The translations under genes and the position numbers were made by a program. Of a DNA stretch of 64,000 bases, positions 27,715 through 40,800 are shown one piece after another; position 1 is the first letter of the stretch; each line of letters begins with the position of its first letter. The stretch is taken from positions 2,436,714 through 2,500,713 of the forward strand of contig NC_018393.1 in NCBI RefSeq assembly GCF_000208865.1, written 5' to 3'. This DNA is from Neospora caninum Liverpool. Lineage: Eukaryota; Apicomplexa; Conoidasida; Eucoccidiorida; Sarcocystidae. Below the pieces are notes generated by a model. It did not search any database. It worked only from the letters and a program-made list of their open reading frames with translations, and was not told the origin of the DNA.

Positions 27715-29151
27715 TTTACGGAGCGGTGAGACGTGGCGTGGAGATGCGAGCCTTCCTAGGCCGCTCTGTGAGGGTGGTCGGTGGCCGTGTCGAGGGGTGT
27801 TTGATTGCAGGTCTGAATGCGTGTGCAAACTCGACGTTTTGTTATTGAGATGCTTGCGGTTCACCTTGTGTGACAGGCACTAAGACGGACGACGAGAAGA
27901 AGCTCGACCGTGCACGGCGCTTCGGCCTCTCCGTCCCTGAACTCGAAGAAGAGAAGAAGCGCTTGAGAGCTGAGCGCTTCGGGAGCGCTCCAGCAGCGAA
28001 GACCAGTAGCATCGAGAGTCTGGTGAGAAGGAATACGGGGAAGAGCGCTTGCTTACTGCCTTTCTAGGTTGCATAATCGTTGTAGAAGATAGGATGCCCC
28101 TTTCTGTGCCCATGTAGGGGCAAGGGCAGTCGTGCTACACTCCATCTCTGTATAAGGAGGGATCCGAGAAAGGACTGGAAACGAACAGCAGACGTTTCGG
28201 TGTTCTTCATACGCCGACATTTGTCGCTCTGTGTGCCTGTCCATAGTCGCATGCATGCACTGGTATATATATATATATATCTGGGTTGGTTTATCGGCAT
28301 GGGGTTTTGTGTTTATGGGTCTGTATGTGCGTGCACGTATACATGCGGCATGTACAGGATTGATGGGAAACCTCCGCCGGCTTCATCTGTCCGTCTCTCT
28401 GTCTTGTCACTTGCCTGCAGCCGGTGGACAAACTGGAAGAAGAGAGAAGAAGAAAGCGGGCCGAACGGTTCGGCATTGTCAGTGAGGTAAGAAGCGCGCC
28501 CGTGCCTCTCTCGGGTGTACGTACGCCGTACGTAGCTGTCCGAGGCCTAGGAGACGTCCTAGACCTGGCGTCAGGCTGTTTGCAGCAGGTTTGCATGCAT
28601 GCGTCCGTCGTTTTATCTTTTTTTGTCGTACGTTTTTCGGCATAGAGAGACTGAGAGACAGGTATGTGGATGGACAGTTGCCTCTTTGTGTAACTGTTCA
28701 AAAACGCATATACAAATATATATACACCTGTTCATACATGTATAGATATATTGAGGGAGATACAGATACATATGGACGTATATAAATATACTCGTGTCAG
28801 TACAGAAACGAGGTCTCGTCTGTAGGGGATCTTAATTGCGGTGGTAGAACTTGAGCACGGGGTCTGTCTGCTCCTTCTGCGCGGTCTGTTTGCACTTTCT
28901 ACTTGCCGTTGGGCCGCTTCCTTCCGTCGTTTTCCGTGTTGCTCTTCGTTTCTCCCTTCTCGTTTCCACTCCCGGGTTTTCATTTCTCGCTTCGTGTCTC
29001 CTCGCAGGAAGACAAGAAGCGCAAACGGGCCGAGCGCTTTGGTGTGACGACTGAAGAGGAGAAGCTGGCCAAGCGTCTCCAGAGGTTTTCGAGCCCAACT
29101 AGCGGTTCCGCCTCGTCGCCGGCGCCGCCCGTGAAGGTTACCGGCGCGTGA
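26023..29151 (+). CDS. SAP-domain protein, THO1/SARNP (CIP29) homologue, six exons
   Basis: Probably a nuclear factor acting with the THO/TREX machinery in mRNP assembly and export. Exons: 26023-26145, 26755-27070, 27497-27547, 27877-28022, 28421-28486, 29008-29151; 846 nt, 281 residues. Residues about 21-55 form a SAP motif, MKVPELKDLLSQRGLPTTGKK continued across the first intron by TDLVDRLLQA, a fold that binds nucleic acid. An Ala/Ser/Glu-rich spacer follows. The C-terminal half has five copies of a basic helix ending in FG: KAKFG, RARRFG, and RAERFG three times, separated by Glu/Lys-rich segments. These RxERFG copies are the hallmark of THO1/SARNP proteins. The family match rests on domain order and the FG motifs. 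The ATG follows a pyrimidine-rich leader and is the first in frame with the SAP domain. Confidence 0.92.
26219..26275. repeat. (TA)n-(GATA)n compound microsatellite in intron 1 of the SAP gene
   Basis: About 30 bases of TA followed by seven GATA tetranucleotides, entirely intronic. Confidence 0.9.
26475..26665. repeat. Imperfect CTAT/CTCT tetranucleotide repeat in intron 1 of the SAP gene
   Basis: Nearly 200 bases of degenerate CTAT, CTCT and CCAT units between the GATA tract and exon 2. Pyrimidine-rich throughout, so it may also lengthen the polypyrimidine context of the acceptor. Confidence 0.7.
27637..27715. repeat. Two (TA)n tracts in intron 3 of the SAP gene
   Basis: Two TA runs of about 18 and 25 bases, separated by about 35 bases, inside the intron between 27548 and 27876. 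Confidence 0.85.
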
Positions 29152-31351
29152 GGGGGCGTGAGCGCTCGAGGAGTCGCGGGGTCAGTTTGCTTCCCTTCTC
29201 AGCGAAGAAAAGAATAACGCGACCTTGCACTCTGTATGAGTAGACTTTCCGGGTGGCAGGCGTGGGAGGGTCAGGAACGTTTTCTTGTGTCTCGAAAAAA
29301 GGAGAGACGCCGCGAGCTCGGGTATGGAAGCTTCGCGCGGATGCACGCGAGAGACAGGAGACAGAGAGGCCGCATGCGCGCTCTTCTTTTCAAGAGGAAG
29401 TCACAAGCGGTTGAGAGAAGGGAACGAGGGTGAAACGGGTCTTTCTGTGGACCACAACACCTCTCCCCCCGGCGAGCCGTTAATCGTATTTTTTGTCGAA
29501 TGGAAAGGTGCGCAACGCGACAGCAGAACGGAGGACAGATGCTTTTGGCGGAGGGGCTGCAAGGGAGACAGCGGTAACTTTTTCCCGTCGAAGACTCTGA
29601 CCACCTGCGTCAGGGGGGGTGCGCTGGAACGATCTCAACGGAGGGTTTTTCAAGTTTTGCCGGAGAGAATCCATGATCGAGGGGGTGCACTGGCCAGGAG
29701 TCGGCAGTCTTGGAGAGACGCAAGTCGAGCAGACAAGAAGGAAACGAGGCGAGTGCGTGTGTGGAGGAGGCCATTGAAGAACACACAGGAACCGAAGGTG
29801 CGGGCTCGCTAAAGAAAAAACATCTAGAAAAAACGAGGCCGTGTCGTCGGCGTGGAATCTTCTTAGCCAGAGAAAAGTGGGAGAATGGCGAGAGGGAGAA
29901 AGACAGAGACGGGGGAATGTGGTGAGGCAGAGAAAACAGGCGACTCTTCGCTGGTGGATGCTTGGCTGTCAGGCAAATCCCCACCTCACTGGCCTCTTCC
30001 ATCTTCGTATCGTGATTTACGTACAAATCTTCATTTCTATATCGATGCATATTTGTATGTGAGTAGGTAAATGCTTTCATGCGTGGAGAATGGTGTGACA
30101 AAAACAGATGTTAATGCAGCAAGAACTACTAAACGAATATTTCCGTGAAGGCACGTTGTGTCCCTAGAGACAGACGGGGCGCGTTTTCGTTTCTCTGTCG
30201 TTCGTCGTTGCTGTATCTCGATCTCTTTATTTGTGTGCAAGAGTCAGAGGGGGGAAAGTGCGTTGGCCGCTGCATGCCGCGGCTTCATCTTTCGGGTTCT
30301 CTCCATGTATTTTCAATTCTCCTTCCGTGTTCTCTGCCGCCCGCGTTGCGCTTCCTCCTCTTCCTCGTGATTTAAGCTTTCTCTGTTGTCGGGCTTTTCT
30401 CTGTACTGTGTTTCTTTGTTGCTGTCTTCCTCCTTTTCTGTTTTTCTCTGTTTCCGGTCGTCCGATGCAGCGCCTTCCTGGATCTTTTCCCATTCTTCTG
30501 TTTTCTCGAGCTGTCGCTCGTAGGTTGCCTCTAAGCGCGACCGCCGGGTGTTCCATCCCCAGAGTTTCCTTTCCCCTTTTTGTCTCCGTTGCCTGTCCCT
30601 GGGCGACTCGTCGCTGGTTTACAGGTACATCCCCGTTTATGTGTCCGCGCGTAGCAACCGCGGCGCGTGCGTACCTGGAGACGTCTGTGTGCTGGTTTAC
30701 CAGAGAGGCGCTCTTCTCACTTCTCCTTTGGAGTTTTGTGCTTTTTCCTCGAAACATGCTTTCGGGAGAAGAGAGAACGGAAATCCTCGAGAGGGTGTTT
30801 TCAGCGCTCATCTAGGTCGGCTTATCCTACAACGGAGTGTGTCCGTGCTCATCTCCACGAATCTGCCTCTCCAAATCTATAAAAGTATACATTTGCATCT
30901 ACGTGAGAATGTAAGTGAATGCATATATCCGTATGTATCTACATGCAAAAAGGAGACGGGATGAGGTCGAGAGGTTGATTGAGGAAGGAGGGACAGCTCC
31001 TTTAAGGGGGAAAACGAAGAGCATCCAACTTTTTTAGCAGCGAAAAAAAAACAAGGGCGGGCGTTTACGCTCGCATTCTCGTGACTCGAGGTAAGGAGCA
31101 ATGCGTCTGTAGACCTTTTTTCCTTCGTTTTTCTCGTCGCGGGGTGCTCCACTCTACCCTCTTCTCGTTTGTAGCGAGTCAGACAGTTCCACTTTTTCGC
31201 GTTTCGACGTCCCCTCGAAAGCTGTTTCGCTCGAGCTTCCAGCGGTGCTTGCGGGCCTTTTCGAGATCCCGATTTGTGCGACGAGTAGGTAAACATGCGT
31301 GGTCCTTCGAGCTCTGTGCATTCTACACCTTACGCAAGTTGGGCGTATCAT

Positions 31352-31366
31352 CCCCCCCCCCCCCCC
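31352..31366 (+). repeat. Mononucleotide (C)15 tract
   Basis: Fifteen C residues in intergenic DNA, about 140 bases before a TATA array. Confidence 0.9.
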
Positions 31367-31496
31367 ACAAGTGGAGACGCCACTCTGATTTCCACATGTT
31401 TTTTGGACATGCAAGCAAATAGTCCAGTACAGCGTCAGGGCCCACATACTGACGCATCCATCTGCCCGATGTCTATCTACGTCTATACGTATGTAT

Positions 31497-31514
31497 CTAT
31501 ATATATCTCTCTAG

Positions 31515-31549
<35 letters not shown>

Positions 31550-31636
31550 GTAGATATTTCTGTGGTGGTGGAGCATGTGCATGAAACGTAGATTGTAGCG
31601 TACTTCTAAATCTATATGCATATATATATATATAGG
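31497..31636. repeat. TATA microsatellite cluster
   Basis: A TA array of about 50 bases at 31497-31553 and a shorter one near 31618-31636, intergenic. Confidence 0.85.
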
Positions 31637-33394
31637 AACATAGGTGTAAGCACGTTGATGTGAGTGCACGTGGAAAGTGTTTCGTGTCGGGTCTCGGGAG
31701 GCGTGTAGAAGACTGCCGTGGAGAAGGGGAGTAGCGGATGCATGCAGATTTCGTCTGTTGCATGTGCATTGAGGCGAAGAAGGGGAGAAGAAAGGGGAAC
31801 GCGGCTGTGGATTGGAGTGTAAGGAGAGCTGAAGCAAAACAGAAAACGAGAGGAAGCGAGTCTCCGTAGACACTCGAAAGGAACGCGAATGGAAGGGTTG
31901 GGCACCACAGAGGCGAAGAGGTCTGAAAGAGAGGCGGATGGTGGGGCTGAGTAACGAGAAGAAAGCAAGGAGCATGCAGCTAAGAGACCAGTCGGAGCTC
32001 ATAGATTTTTGGGATCCTCGGCCGCACGCGGTTTTGAGCGACTATCCGTGAAAAAACCGACGCGAGAGAAGGCGAAGAGGGAGACAGAGACGTAGAGACA
32101 GCAAACAGTTCTCCCACCGTACTCGGTAGTAGTGAGGAGAAGAAAAAAGAGAGCAAAAGAACTTTCAGGGATGAGCAGGCCGGAGAGAATCGTGTGGTTG
32201 GAAACGCGAGATAAGAGGTGAAGAGATTTGTGAAAACAGAAGCGATGCAGTGTACCGGACGAAATAGTTTTGTTTTCGTTGGCGCGTCCCCGAACGAAAA
32301 CGTTTTTCATTTTTACTTGGCAAACTCCTCTCTTGCTTCGTTGCCTTTCCATTGTTGAAATGAAACAAGTCGTTGCCGCCTTGCCTCGCCAGTGTCTCTC
32401 ATTCCCTCCCGCTCCTGTGGCTTCTCTCTCCCGTCTTTTCTCGCTGTTCGCCAAGCATTTCCACTGTTCGGTTCTGCACAGACGGGTTGGTTGTTCCTTG
32501 CTGCCGACCCTGCGGGCGCCCCTGTTCAGCGTCAGAAAGCAACCCAGAAAAATCCCGGCTTGCTCGAATTTCGGAGTCCTCTCGATAGCTGTGAAGTGTC
32601 TCAGCGGTCGCTGTTCATCGCTCTGTCTGCTTAGAACAGCTGCGTACCCGCGCATGCATTTTACGCGCATGCATGTCTGTTAAAACCTACACACAACACC
32701 TGCTTCGTGCAGGTAAACACCTCGCGTTCATAGATTAATAAACATACGTATGTACTCATCTGTACGTATATTTATACGTGTAGGGAGAGATACAAATACG
32801 GGTATTTGGGTGTATATCTTTCCCGGGAACCGAGAAGGCAGACGCTTGGGGCATCCTGGCCGCTTTTCTTCGCCGTCACGATTGGCCTCGAGCACCACTG
32901 CGCCTCCACACCGACGCGACGATGCATGCAACGCAGATCTTTGCCTTTCTGGGACATACGAGTTGACGAAACGCACGGCGCAGGGACGCCTGGACAGTTC
33001 CCTGGTCGCCTCAATGGCCTTGGATTTCCAAGACAGTTTCTTGTGGATTCGGAAGCAGTATATGAAGACAGAAAAAGTGTGGTTTTCTTCCGGGAAAAAA
33101 GCATCATCAGTGAACGAAACGATTGAAAGGGCAAGCGCGCAGCCATCGACTCAGCAGACACTCCCCGTCTGAGAGGCTCTCCTTCAGTCGTGGCATTCTC
33201 TTTGTCTCTCTGTGCTGCCATCAACTGTCGTTCGCTCTCGGTTTCTTTCCTGTCGATTGCCGGGAGACCCGCTCGTATCTGCATCTGTCAGTTCAAAAGT
33301 CTGCATCTCTCCCCGTTATGTCTACGTGTATCGATGCCTTCCATTCTCTCCACGTCTCTCTAGTGATGGTTAGTGATGGTTAAATATGCTTATA

Positions 33395-33436
33395 TATTTG
33401 CATGCATGCATACATATATATGCATATTGGCATATG

Positions 33437-33482
<46 letters not shown>
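33395..33482. repeat. (TA)n/(GCATA)n microsatellite
   Basis: GCATGCATAC units followed by TATA and a final stretch of about 30 uninterrupted TA bases, intergenic. It sits just after two direct copies of TTAGTGATGG at 33361-33380. Confidence 0.85.
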
Positions 33483-33484
<2 letters not shown>

Positions 33485-34816
33485 AGTAAACAGAGATATG
33501 CGTTTGTCTGCATCCATCTTTCTTTCGGCCTTGGGACGGCAAAGGGACAACGAGCTACAGTCGTACGCACCGTTTTTTTGCGTGGGGACGATGACTCCAT
33601 GCATGCAGATTTGTAAATGTTGGCCGATGTGTGTCTGTACGTGGACAGAATTTTGTCGGGGTGCTAGACTCTCTCAGTCGCGCCTAGACAGCCTAGAACG
33701 CGGCGAGGCACGCGGCCTCGGGGGTGACCACGATGCCTCCTCGGTCCTCTTTTTTCAAAAAAATCTTTTTTTCCTTCCGTCTCGCTTTTGAAACCTGTTT
33801 GTGAAAGAAAGAAAACGGCAACAGCAGCGGCACAAAAGCGCGGCACTCCTGCCGTCTTCGAGCATGCAACAGGGCGCCTTCCATCGCGCATGCAGCTGGG
33901 CATTTCTGATGCATGCAACCAAGCCTTCTCTGGAGTATTTTCCCCGCGGTCAATTGACCACTGAATTGGTTCTTTGTTCAGGGGAAAAGGCTTTTTTCCG
34001 CGCCCAAATACGGGGAACCTTTCGCCGTTTTCCGCGACATTTGGAGTGAGAAGCCACAGAGACTCCAGGTACACCGGAGTCGCTGCCTCGCCAAGGAGAC
34101 GAACGCCTTCCAGCGGAGAGGGGAAACCACGGCATTTCCTTTGTCTAAAACTTCTTTTGAACCTTCCCCTTTTTATGAGTTGTCCCTCAACCTCATCGCG
34201 CAAGAAAGATGGCCCTGGCGAGAGACGGGGCTGACAATGATGGGTTGTCGGGTGTCGGCAACGCGAGTCCGATAATTCGCGACGAATATTCGCGACGGCC
34301 GTTTTCGCCTTCAACCCACCTCCCTCTTTAAAGCACTGGCTGTTATAGGAATACGTGCCGTTTCCTCTTTTTCTAGAGTGTCGAGAGAAACACCACTGCG
34401 GTATCTGGACACTGCCCGAGAGGAAAAGAGCTGCGGAATCTAACCGATTTCGCGCTGTTCGCGCTTTGGTAACGCTGGCCTTCCTGCTTCATCTCGTTTA
34501 CATCTTTTTTCTTCTTCTTCTTCCTCTTTGGCCCGTCTTTCTTCTCGTCCTTACTCGTTCACCTTTTTCTGTTTCGTTTTCCTCCCCTTTCAAATGCCTT
34601 CGGAGCCTGTATCGCTCTGCTGCTCGATTCTTCAGAGTCTGATTGTTTCGTCCTCTCTTTCGGCGCGGACGCTCTTCGAGGGTTGGACGGAGGCTGCAGG
34701 GGCCAACGCGTGCCTGTGTTCAGCTGCGTCCTGCGACCCGTTTCGAGTCTCGACGAAGACACTTGCCAGTCTCTTTTATTTGCCTTTTTTCCTGTTCTTC
34801 ACACAACGTTCCTACG

Positions 34817-37800
34817 ATGGCATCTCCTTCCCCCGAGGCTTCATCTCCCTACCCGGAGGCTTCTGTTTCAACTGCTTCTTTTCTGTCTTCGTCTCCTGTC
34901 TCTGGCGTGCACGGCCAAGACTTTGTGGCGCTGGTCAGCGGGGGAAAAGACAGCGTCTACTCGATTCGCTTTGCTCTCGCGCTCGGGCACAGACTGCGGG
35001 GCGTGGCCTATCTGAGGCCTCCTGCCGCCGTCATCGAAGCCGACAGCTTCATGTACCAGTCTGTGGGGGCGGAGCTCGTGGCAGATATTGCCCGCTGCAT
35101 GCACGTCCCTCTAGTCGTTCGTACGATAGACGGCAAACCCATCGCTACTGACAGCGTCGGCTACGAAGCCACCCAAGGCGACGAAGTCGAAGACCTCTTC
35201 GCCCTCCTCCAAGATGTTAAGGTGAAGACAACTCACGAGACAAAAACTTCCAGGAGTCGGCGACTCACCAATTAAATATACATATATATACATACATATA
35301 TACATGTACATATATATATATATATATATATACATATATATACATATACATATATATATATATATGTATGTATATATGTATATATACATGCAAGCAGAGG
35401 GAAATGTCTCTGTTTGGATCGATTCAGATCGATTCAGATCGATATCTAGATTGATTGTGGTATATTTCTCTAGGTGCCAGTAGATCTTCTCGGAGGGATC
35501 TTGCTCTCAGCTCCGTCTTTGTCTCTCTCTCTTGATTTCTCTATGTGTTTGTATATGTACGGAGGAAAGGCTGCTTTTGAGGACACGAGTGAGGACGTTC
35601 TCCCTCAGGTGCATTCGATGCCTGGCAGGTGACTGCTCTCTTTGTTTTTTCGACTCGGCTAGTCTGAGACTTTCTTCTTGGTTTCGCTTTTGCCTTGCAT
35701 GCAGACTCGCTTTCCAGCGGTCACGGCCGTCAGCGCTGGCGCGATTCTCTCGGATTATCAGAGGCAGCGCGTCGAGAATGTGTAGGTAGAAGGTGTTTTC
35801 GGTTCTGAAACGGTTGGAAGCAAAAAGGCAGAGAAGGCGGGGAAGAGGAGACGCCAGAGACCTTAGGGACACGCGCAGCAGAAAGGGCCGAAAGCGCAAG
35901 ACCATCGACGAGGGGCGAGAAAGCAGGGGCTTTTTACGGTTTGGAGAGGCCGCCTTCGAGGGCGCGTCACGTTTCGGAGAATCGTTCGACGAACCCGAGC
36001 TTTGCGTGCGAGAAGAAAGGTGAAACGAGCAAAGACTACATCGCAGAGGAGAAGGGGGCGAGAACACGTGAATCCCCACAGGATGGACGGGGAGGAATCG
36101 TTTGTAGGCGCTGCGTTCGTCTGCGCGTCGAATGTGCGCCTTGCGTCTTTCCGCGAAGGCAGTTCCCAGCCCCGTTCCTGGCCTTTCTCTGTCTCTGTTC
36201 TCTCGTTTTCGCAGCTGCAGGCGCCTGCAGCTGCAGCCTTTCTTCTTCCTATGGCACCGCGCCCAGAGCCCGCTGCTGCACGAGATGGCAGCCTGGGGCC
36301 TCGACGCCGTGCTCGTCAAGACTGCCGCGTGGGGGCTGAACGCCCAACATCTCGGAGAGACGATTGGAGCTCTGGCCAAGTCCTTTGGCAAAATGGAAAA
36401 GGAGTTCGGCTTCCACTCGTGTGGAGAAGGTAGGTTCGAGGCCGCGGAAGCGGCGGCTGTTCACGACGCCCAGAGCCTGCAAGAAAAACCGACAGGAGAC
36501 ACCCGGGGACGCCTTCTCGAGACACACGCACCTAGGGGCTTTCGTTGGAGCGGCGCACGCGGTTTCCGGGTTTTGTCGCGTGACCCCCTCCTTTTCCTTT
36601 TTTCTGTCTTCTCGCCAGGTGGAGAATACGAAACGGTCGTGGTGGATTGTCCCCTTTTCGAGGACGCCCTCCTCATCGACCGCTGGAGACTCGTCGTCCA
36701 CTCCCCCGACGCCTTCGCGCCTGTCCTTCTTCTCCAAGCACAGACGTGGCAAAGAGCAGCCAAGCGAGGGCGAAGCTCGGCCGACTCGGTCGGAGCCCAA
36801 GCGCAAGAGAGCGTGGCGAGCGAGAACGGCTTCGACGGGGGCTCTGCGCTGGAACGCGAAGAGAGACCACGACAAAGGCAGAACGCCTTTGCGTTGCCTG
36901 CTCGGGCAGCAGCCGAAGCAGCCAAACTCGCAGCCGACAAAGCGCGCAGAGAGGAGAAAGATGGGGAGAGCACAGACTCCGCTGAAGACGACAAAGGAGA
37001 GCGCGGAGATCGCAACAGCCACGCGGAGACGTTTGAAGGTGGCGCTCCAGGTGCAAAAGGAAGCGTCTTAACGGAGACAGAACGGTGGCCGCTCTCACGT
37101 GATTCCGGCAGGAATGGCCTTCCTCCCTGCGCCTGTCGCCCCGGCTTCGCCTCGGGGTCTTCGTGTCCGGCGTGTGCCTTTCTGGAAGATCTGACTGCCC
37201 TCAAGTTCTATCTCTCTGCCGCGTCTCCGCAACGCCTCGCACGCTGGAGCTGTCGGTACACGCGCGCGGCTGCTCAGCTCGCCTCGCTTTCTTCGCGACA
37301 CGCAGCCGCCTCTTCGTCTGCACGTGCCTCCCTCCAAGGGCCCTGTCTCCCCCAGTCTCCGCCGGACGGTCTCCGTGGCGAGCAGCGGGCGACGCGGCAG
37401 CCCGCGCCCCATCCTCGGAACGAGGCCCAGGGGACGATAGCTGTCGACGCCGGAGAGAGAAGGCCTGTCAGGTATCGCGTCACAGCGGAGCGCAGCGGCC
37501 AGCGCGTCCTTTTGCATGCAGTTCTGGTTCTCGGCGAAGACGCAAAGACGGCAGAGCCTGCCGTGAGGAACGGCGCGACGCGTCACGGCGACTGCACGGT
37601 GAGCAGCCTGCCCCGCGTCCGCTGGTCTTCTCAGGTGGGAACGTCGTCTTTTTTGGAGAAGAGTGGAAACAGTGCATGCGGAAGCGAAGCGTCCGACGGC
37701 TTCCTGCAGGAAGAACAAGAGGGAAGCGGCGATCCGGAGAGTGGGCGGGGAAGACGCCTGCGCGGCGTCAGGAAGGCGAAGGACACCTGCGCGGTCGAAG

Positions 37801-40800
37801 CAACCGCGCCAGCTGACGAGAACGCGGCCGCGAGAGTCCTGCCTTCCCTCATTGTCGGAAGTCTTCGCGATCTGCTGGGAGCAGAGCCTCTGGGGTGGGA
37901 CGCGTGTCGCCACGAGGACACAGGAAAGACGCTGCCGGAGAGAAAGGCGACAGCGAACCCGGGAAAGGTGCTGCCTGTTGCTCACCTGCTTTGCGTTGCG
38001 TTCTCGCCACTCCTGGGGAATCCTTCGGAGACGTACTCCTGCCTGTCTGAAACCCCGACCGGAGATTCAGCGACGCTTTGCCCTTCGCTCGCTCGCCAGC
38101 CTGGGCGAGAAGGAACCAGAGACGAACTCGAAGAACTCACGGGAGTGCGAACTTGCGGAACCGCGTGTGTTTCCACACCTTCGGATCCATATCCTACGTC
38201 TTCTCCTTCGTCGCCTTCCTCTGCGGCTGGCAGTTTTTCAGGAGAGCTGTTGGACGCCCGCAGGCTTGTCGAGGAGGTTCTGCTGGCGCTGCAAGGCTCG
38301 GCAGGTCATCCTTTTCCAGTCACGACTCTCTGCGTCCCCGCTGTGCCTGTCTCGCGAGGTCAGGAGACGGTTCCTTTGCTTCGTCTCGCGCTGGAACTCG
38401 ACGAAGGCGCGCGAAACGACGAGAGCGAAAGGGGACAGCGTCTGTCTCCTGGCGCGCCTTCACTGCTCGCGGGCGAGGGCGGGGAAACAAGGGAAGGGCG
38501 GTTCTTTTTCTCTCCGTCCTTCTTCCTGCCTGAGGCGAGCCGGAGGTTTAAAGAGCCCTTTGCGACGCGCTCTCTGAACTTGTGGGTACCGCCGCTCACT
38601 GTCCTCCCGACGATGCCTCCGCCGCTGAGAACGGCGGATCCTTCGCTGGGCGAGAGGCGCCAGCGCGAGGAGTTGGAAGCAGGCGACTGCGACGCGGGCC
38701 GCGAGAGGCACAAAGCGAGACCGCAGGAAAGAGAAACGCGCACGCCTGGCTGTTCGTTTTCTCTCGCCAGCACTTTGTGCCAGGCTGCCACGTACACCCG
38801 TCACGAGCACCTCTGGGAGGTCTACCGAGACACGGAAATGGGCGACGCGGGGGACGAAACGCGAAACGCTTCGACTTTGTGCTGCGAATCTCAGCGGGGG
38901 CCAGGGAGGGATGGACCTCAACGCCCACTGGCCGTTTCCTCCCCCTCCACCGCCCGCCACTCATCTTCCACGCCTTCAGCCCGGCGTGCGCCTTCAGTGA
39001 CTGGCCCGACGTCTCCAGCGTCACCGCGCGTTCGCTGCGTCGCGTCGACCTCTCTGCCGTACTCTGAAATCCTTCTTGGAGGCGTGTGTGGACATCTTCC
39101 GCACTCAGGTCTTCTGCCGCTTTCCTCTGCGTGTTCAGTGCCTGTGGGCGCCTCCGAGTCGCCTGACTCGCCTGTGGCTTTCGACCGGGACAGAACGCGA
39201 GCAGGCGAAGTTGCGGTACGCGCAGAGACGCGTCATAAGGCAGAGTGGTCCAAGACATCACCAGACGATGCGACGAAAGATGAGACGAAAGAAGAGCTAG
39301 AGACAGGAGGCGTGAACGCGGACATCGACGAGCGCCTGCCGTCTCGGGAAGGCCTCGATCTCGCTCTGGAAGTCGCCGCAGCGGCTCGGAACCTTCTGCA
39401 CACTGCCCGACTCGCCGGGGCGGAACCTGGGAAGCCGCAGGAGGCGGGCGACGAGGGAGAAGACGATAGCGAGAGCGACGAGGAGCTAGCGAGCGTGGAG
39501 CAGAAACGAGGGAGCGAGCGACAGAGTGGAGACTGGGAGCATTTGACATCCCCGTTGCCAGCGCCCCCGCCTTTGGTGTTTGCCTTTTCGAGCTTGAGGG
39601 AGGCGACGCAAGTCTCGCGAGGTCTGGTGGAGAGCCGCCGTCGCGCTTCTCTTTCCGGACGAAAGAACGAAGGAGAGGAAGGCGAGCGCGCGAGAGAGGC
39701 CGCAGAACCGCAAACTGAAGCTGGCCCTGGGCAGAAGCGCGACAAAACGACTGGATCGGCTCTAGCGCGACGGTCCGACCTCAGGAGTCTCGCGTCTTCC
39801 GCCATCTCGTCGCTGCTCGCGGGCGTTCGCTCCCAGCTTGAAGGCCTCCTCGACCCGCAGTTCTCGCGATCTGCGGAAAGAGACGAGGAGCAAACGACGA
39901 GGCAGCGGCACGTTCGAGGCGGAGGCGAGAAGGAAGACGGGACGCACGTCTCGCCCGAGACACCCGCGTGCGCTCTGTGTTCTTCGCAGGACGTAAACCC
40001 TTTGGCTGCGCCTGCGTCCTCTGGGTTTGTCCTCTCGTCTCTCCCGTCCTCTTCCTCGCCGTCTTGCTCCCCTCGTTTGCCTTCTCCCTCTTCTCTTCCG
40101 TCCAACGTGTTTTGCAGCCGCTGCGTAGGGGCGACGACGCTCGTGGTGCCTGCCCAGGTTGTTTCGGTACAGGGTGGCGGGCACGTCTCGCTCTGGGCGC
40201 TCGGCGTTCGCGGGGCAGCGCGCGAGTTTTCTGGGGCCGGAGAAGGGACGCCGGCGGGGCTCTGGAGACGCGACCAACTCCCGCGGAGACAGGCCGGCGC
40301 GGGCCCATTTGTTTCTTCGCGGCAGCGGTGCACAGACAGCGCGCAAGACTGCGACGAGGCGGCAACAGGTGATCGCGGAATCGTAAATGCAGCAAAAGGG
40401 GAGAGGACGAAAGACCGCCCCAGGGAGGCCTGGAGTCTCTGGGTCTCGGGCGGCAGGGCGGGAGGCAGATGGACGAAGACAGTCGAGGCATCGACGAGAT
40501 CGGGCGCAGCCGACGACGTGGAGAGTCGAGCTGACAAGTCCGGCGAGCCACCGAGCGAGACGAAGGCGCCTGGACACTGGAACGTCGAAGTGAAGTTCTC
40601 AGCTCTTTTAGAAGGCGGAGACGACTCCCCACACTGCACGCGGGAAACGGAGACGGATGCCCGTTCTTCTGGGTATCTCGGGGCGACCTGGGCAGCGGCC
40701 GTTGTCACGGCGGCGAGGAAAGTTTCGAGGCAGTCGTTCTGTCTTGACTCGCAAAGCTCCAGGGAGGCAAGCGGCGACAAGGGGCCCAGTGGTGACAAGG

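Larger units (their letters stand above)
29152..34816. other. Intergenic, 5.7 kb, no supported gene
   Basis: Between two plus-strand genes. It should hold the 3' UTR of the SAP gene and the promoter and leader of the DPH6 gene. Open frames of up to about 220 codons exist on both strands (30227-30815 on both; 31999-32670 minus) but overlap each other antisense and contain only low-complexity, basic or Ser/Phe-rich sequence typical of non-coding GC-skewed DNA. It contains several TATA microsatellites and a C15 tract. Confidence 0.45.

Noticed and set aside
30227..30815. Two 194-codon frames, one on each strand, over the same DNA
   Set aside because: They are exact antisense of each other, have no recognisable content, and show no plausible splice partners.
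36461..37985. Antisense frames of 247 and 296 codons
   Set aside because: Also mirror images of the DPH6 coding sequence; Arg/Pro-rich and without motifs.
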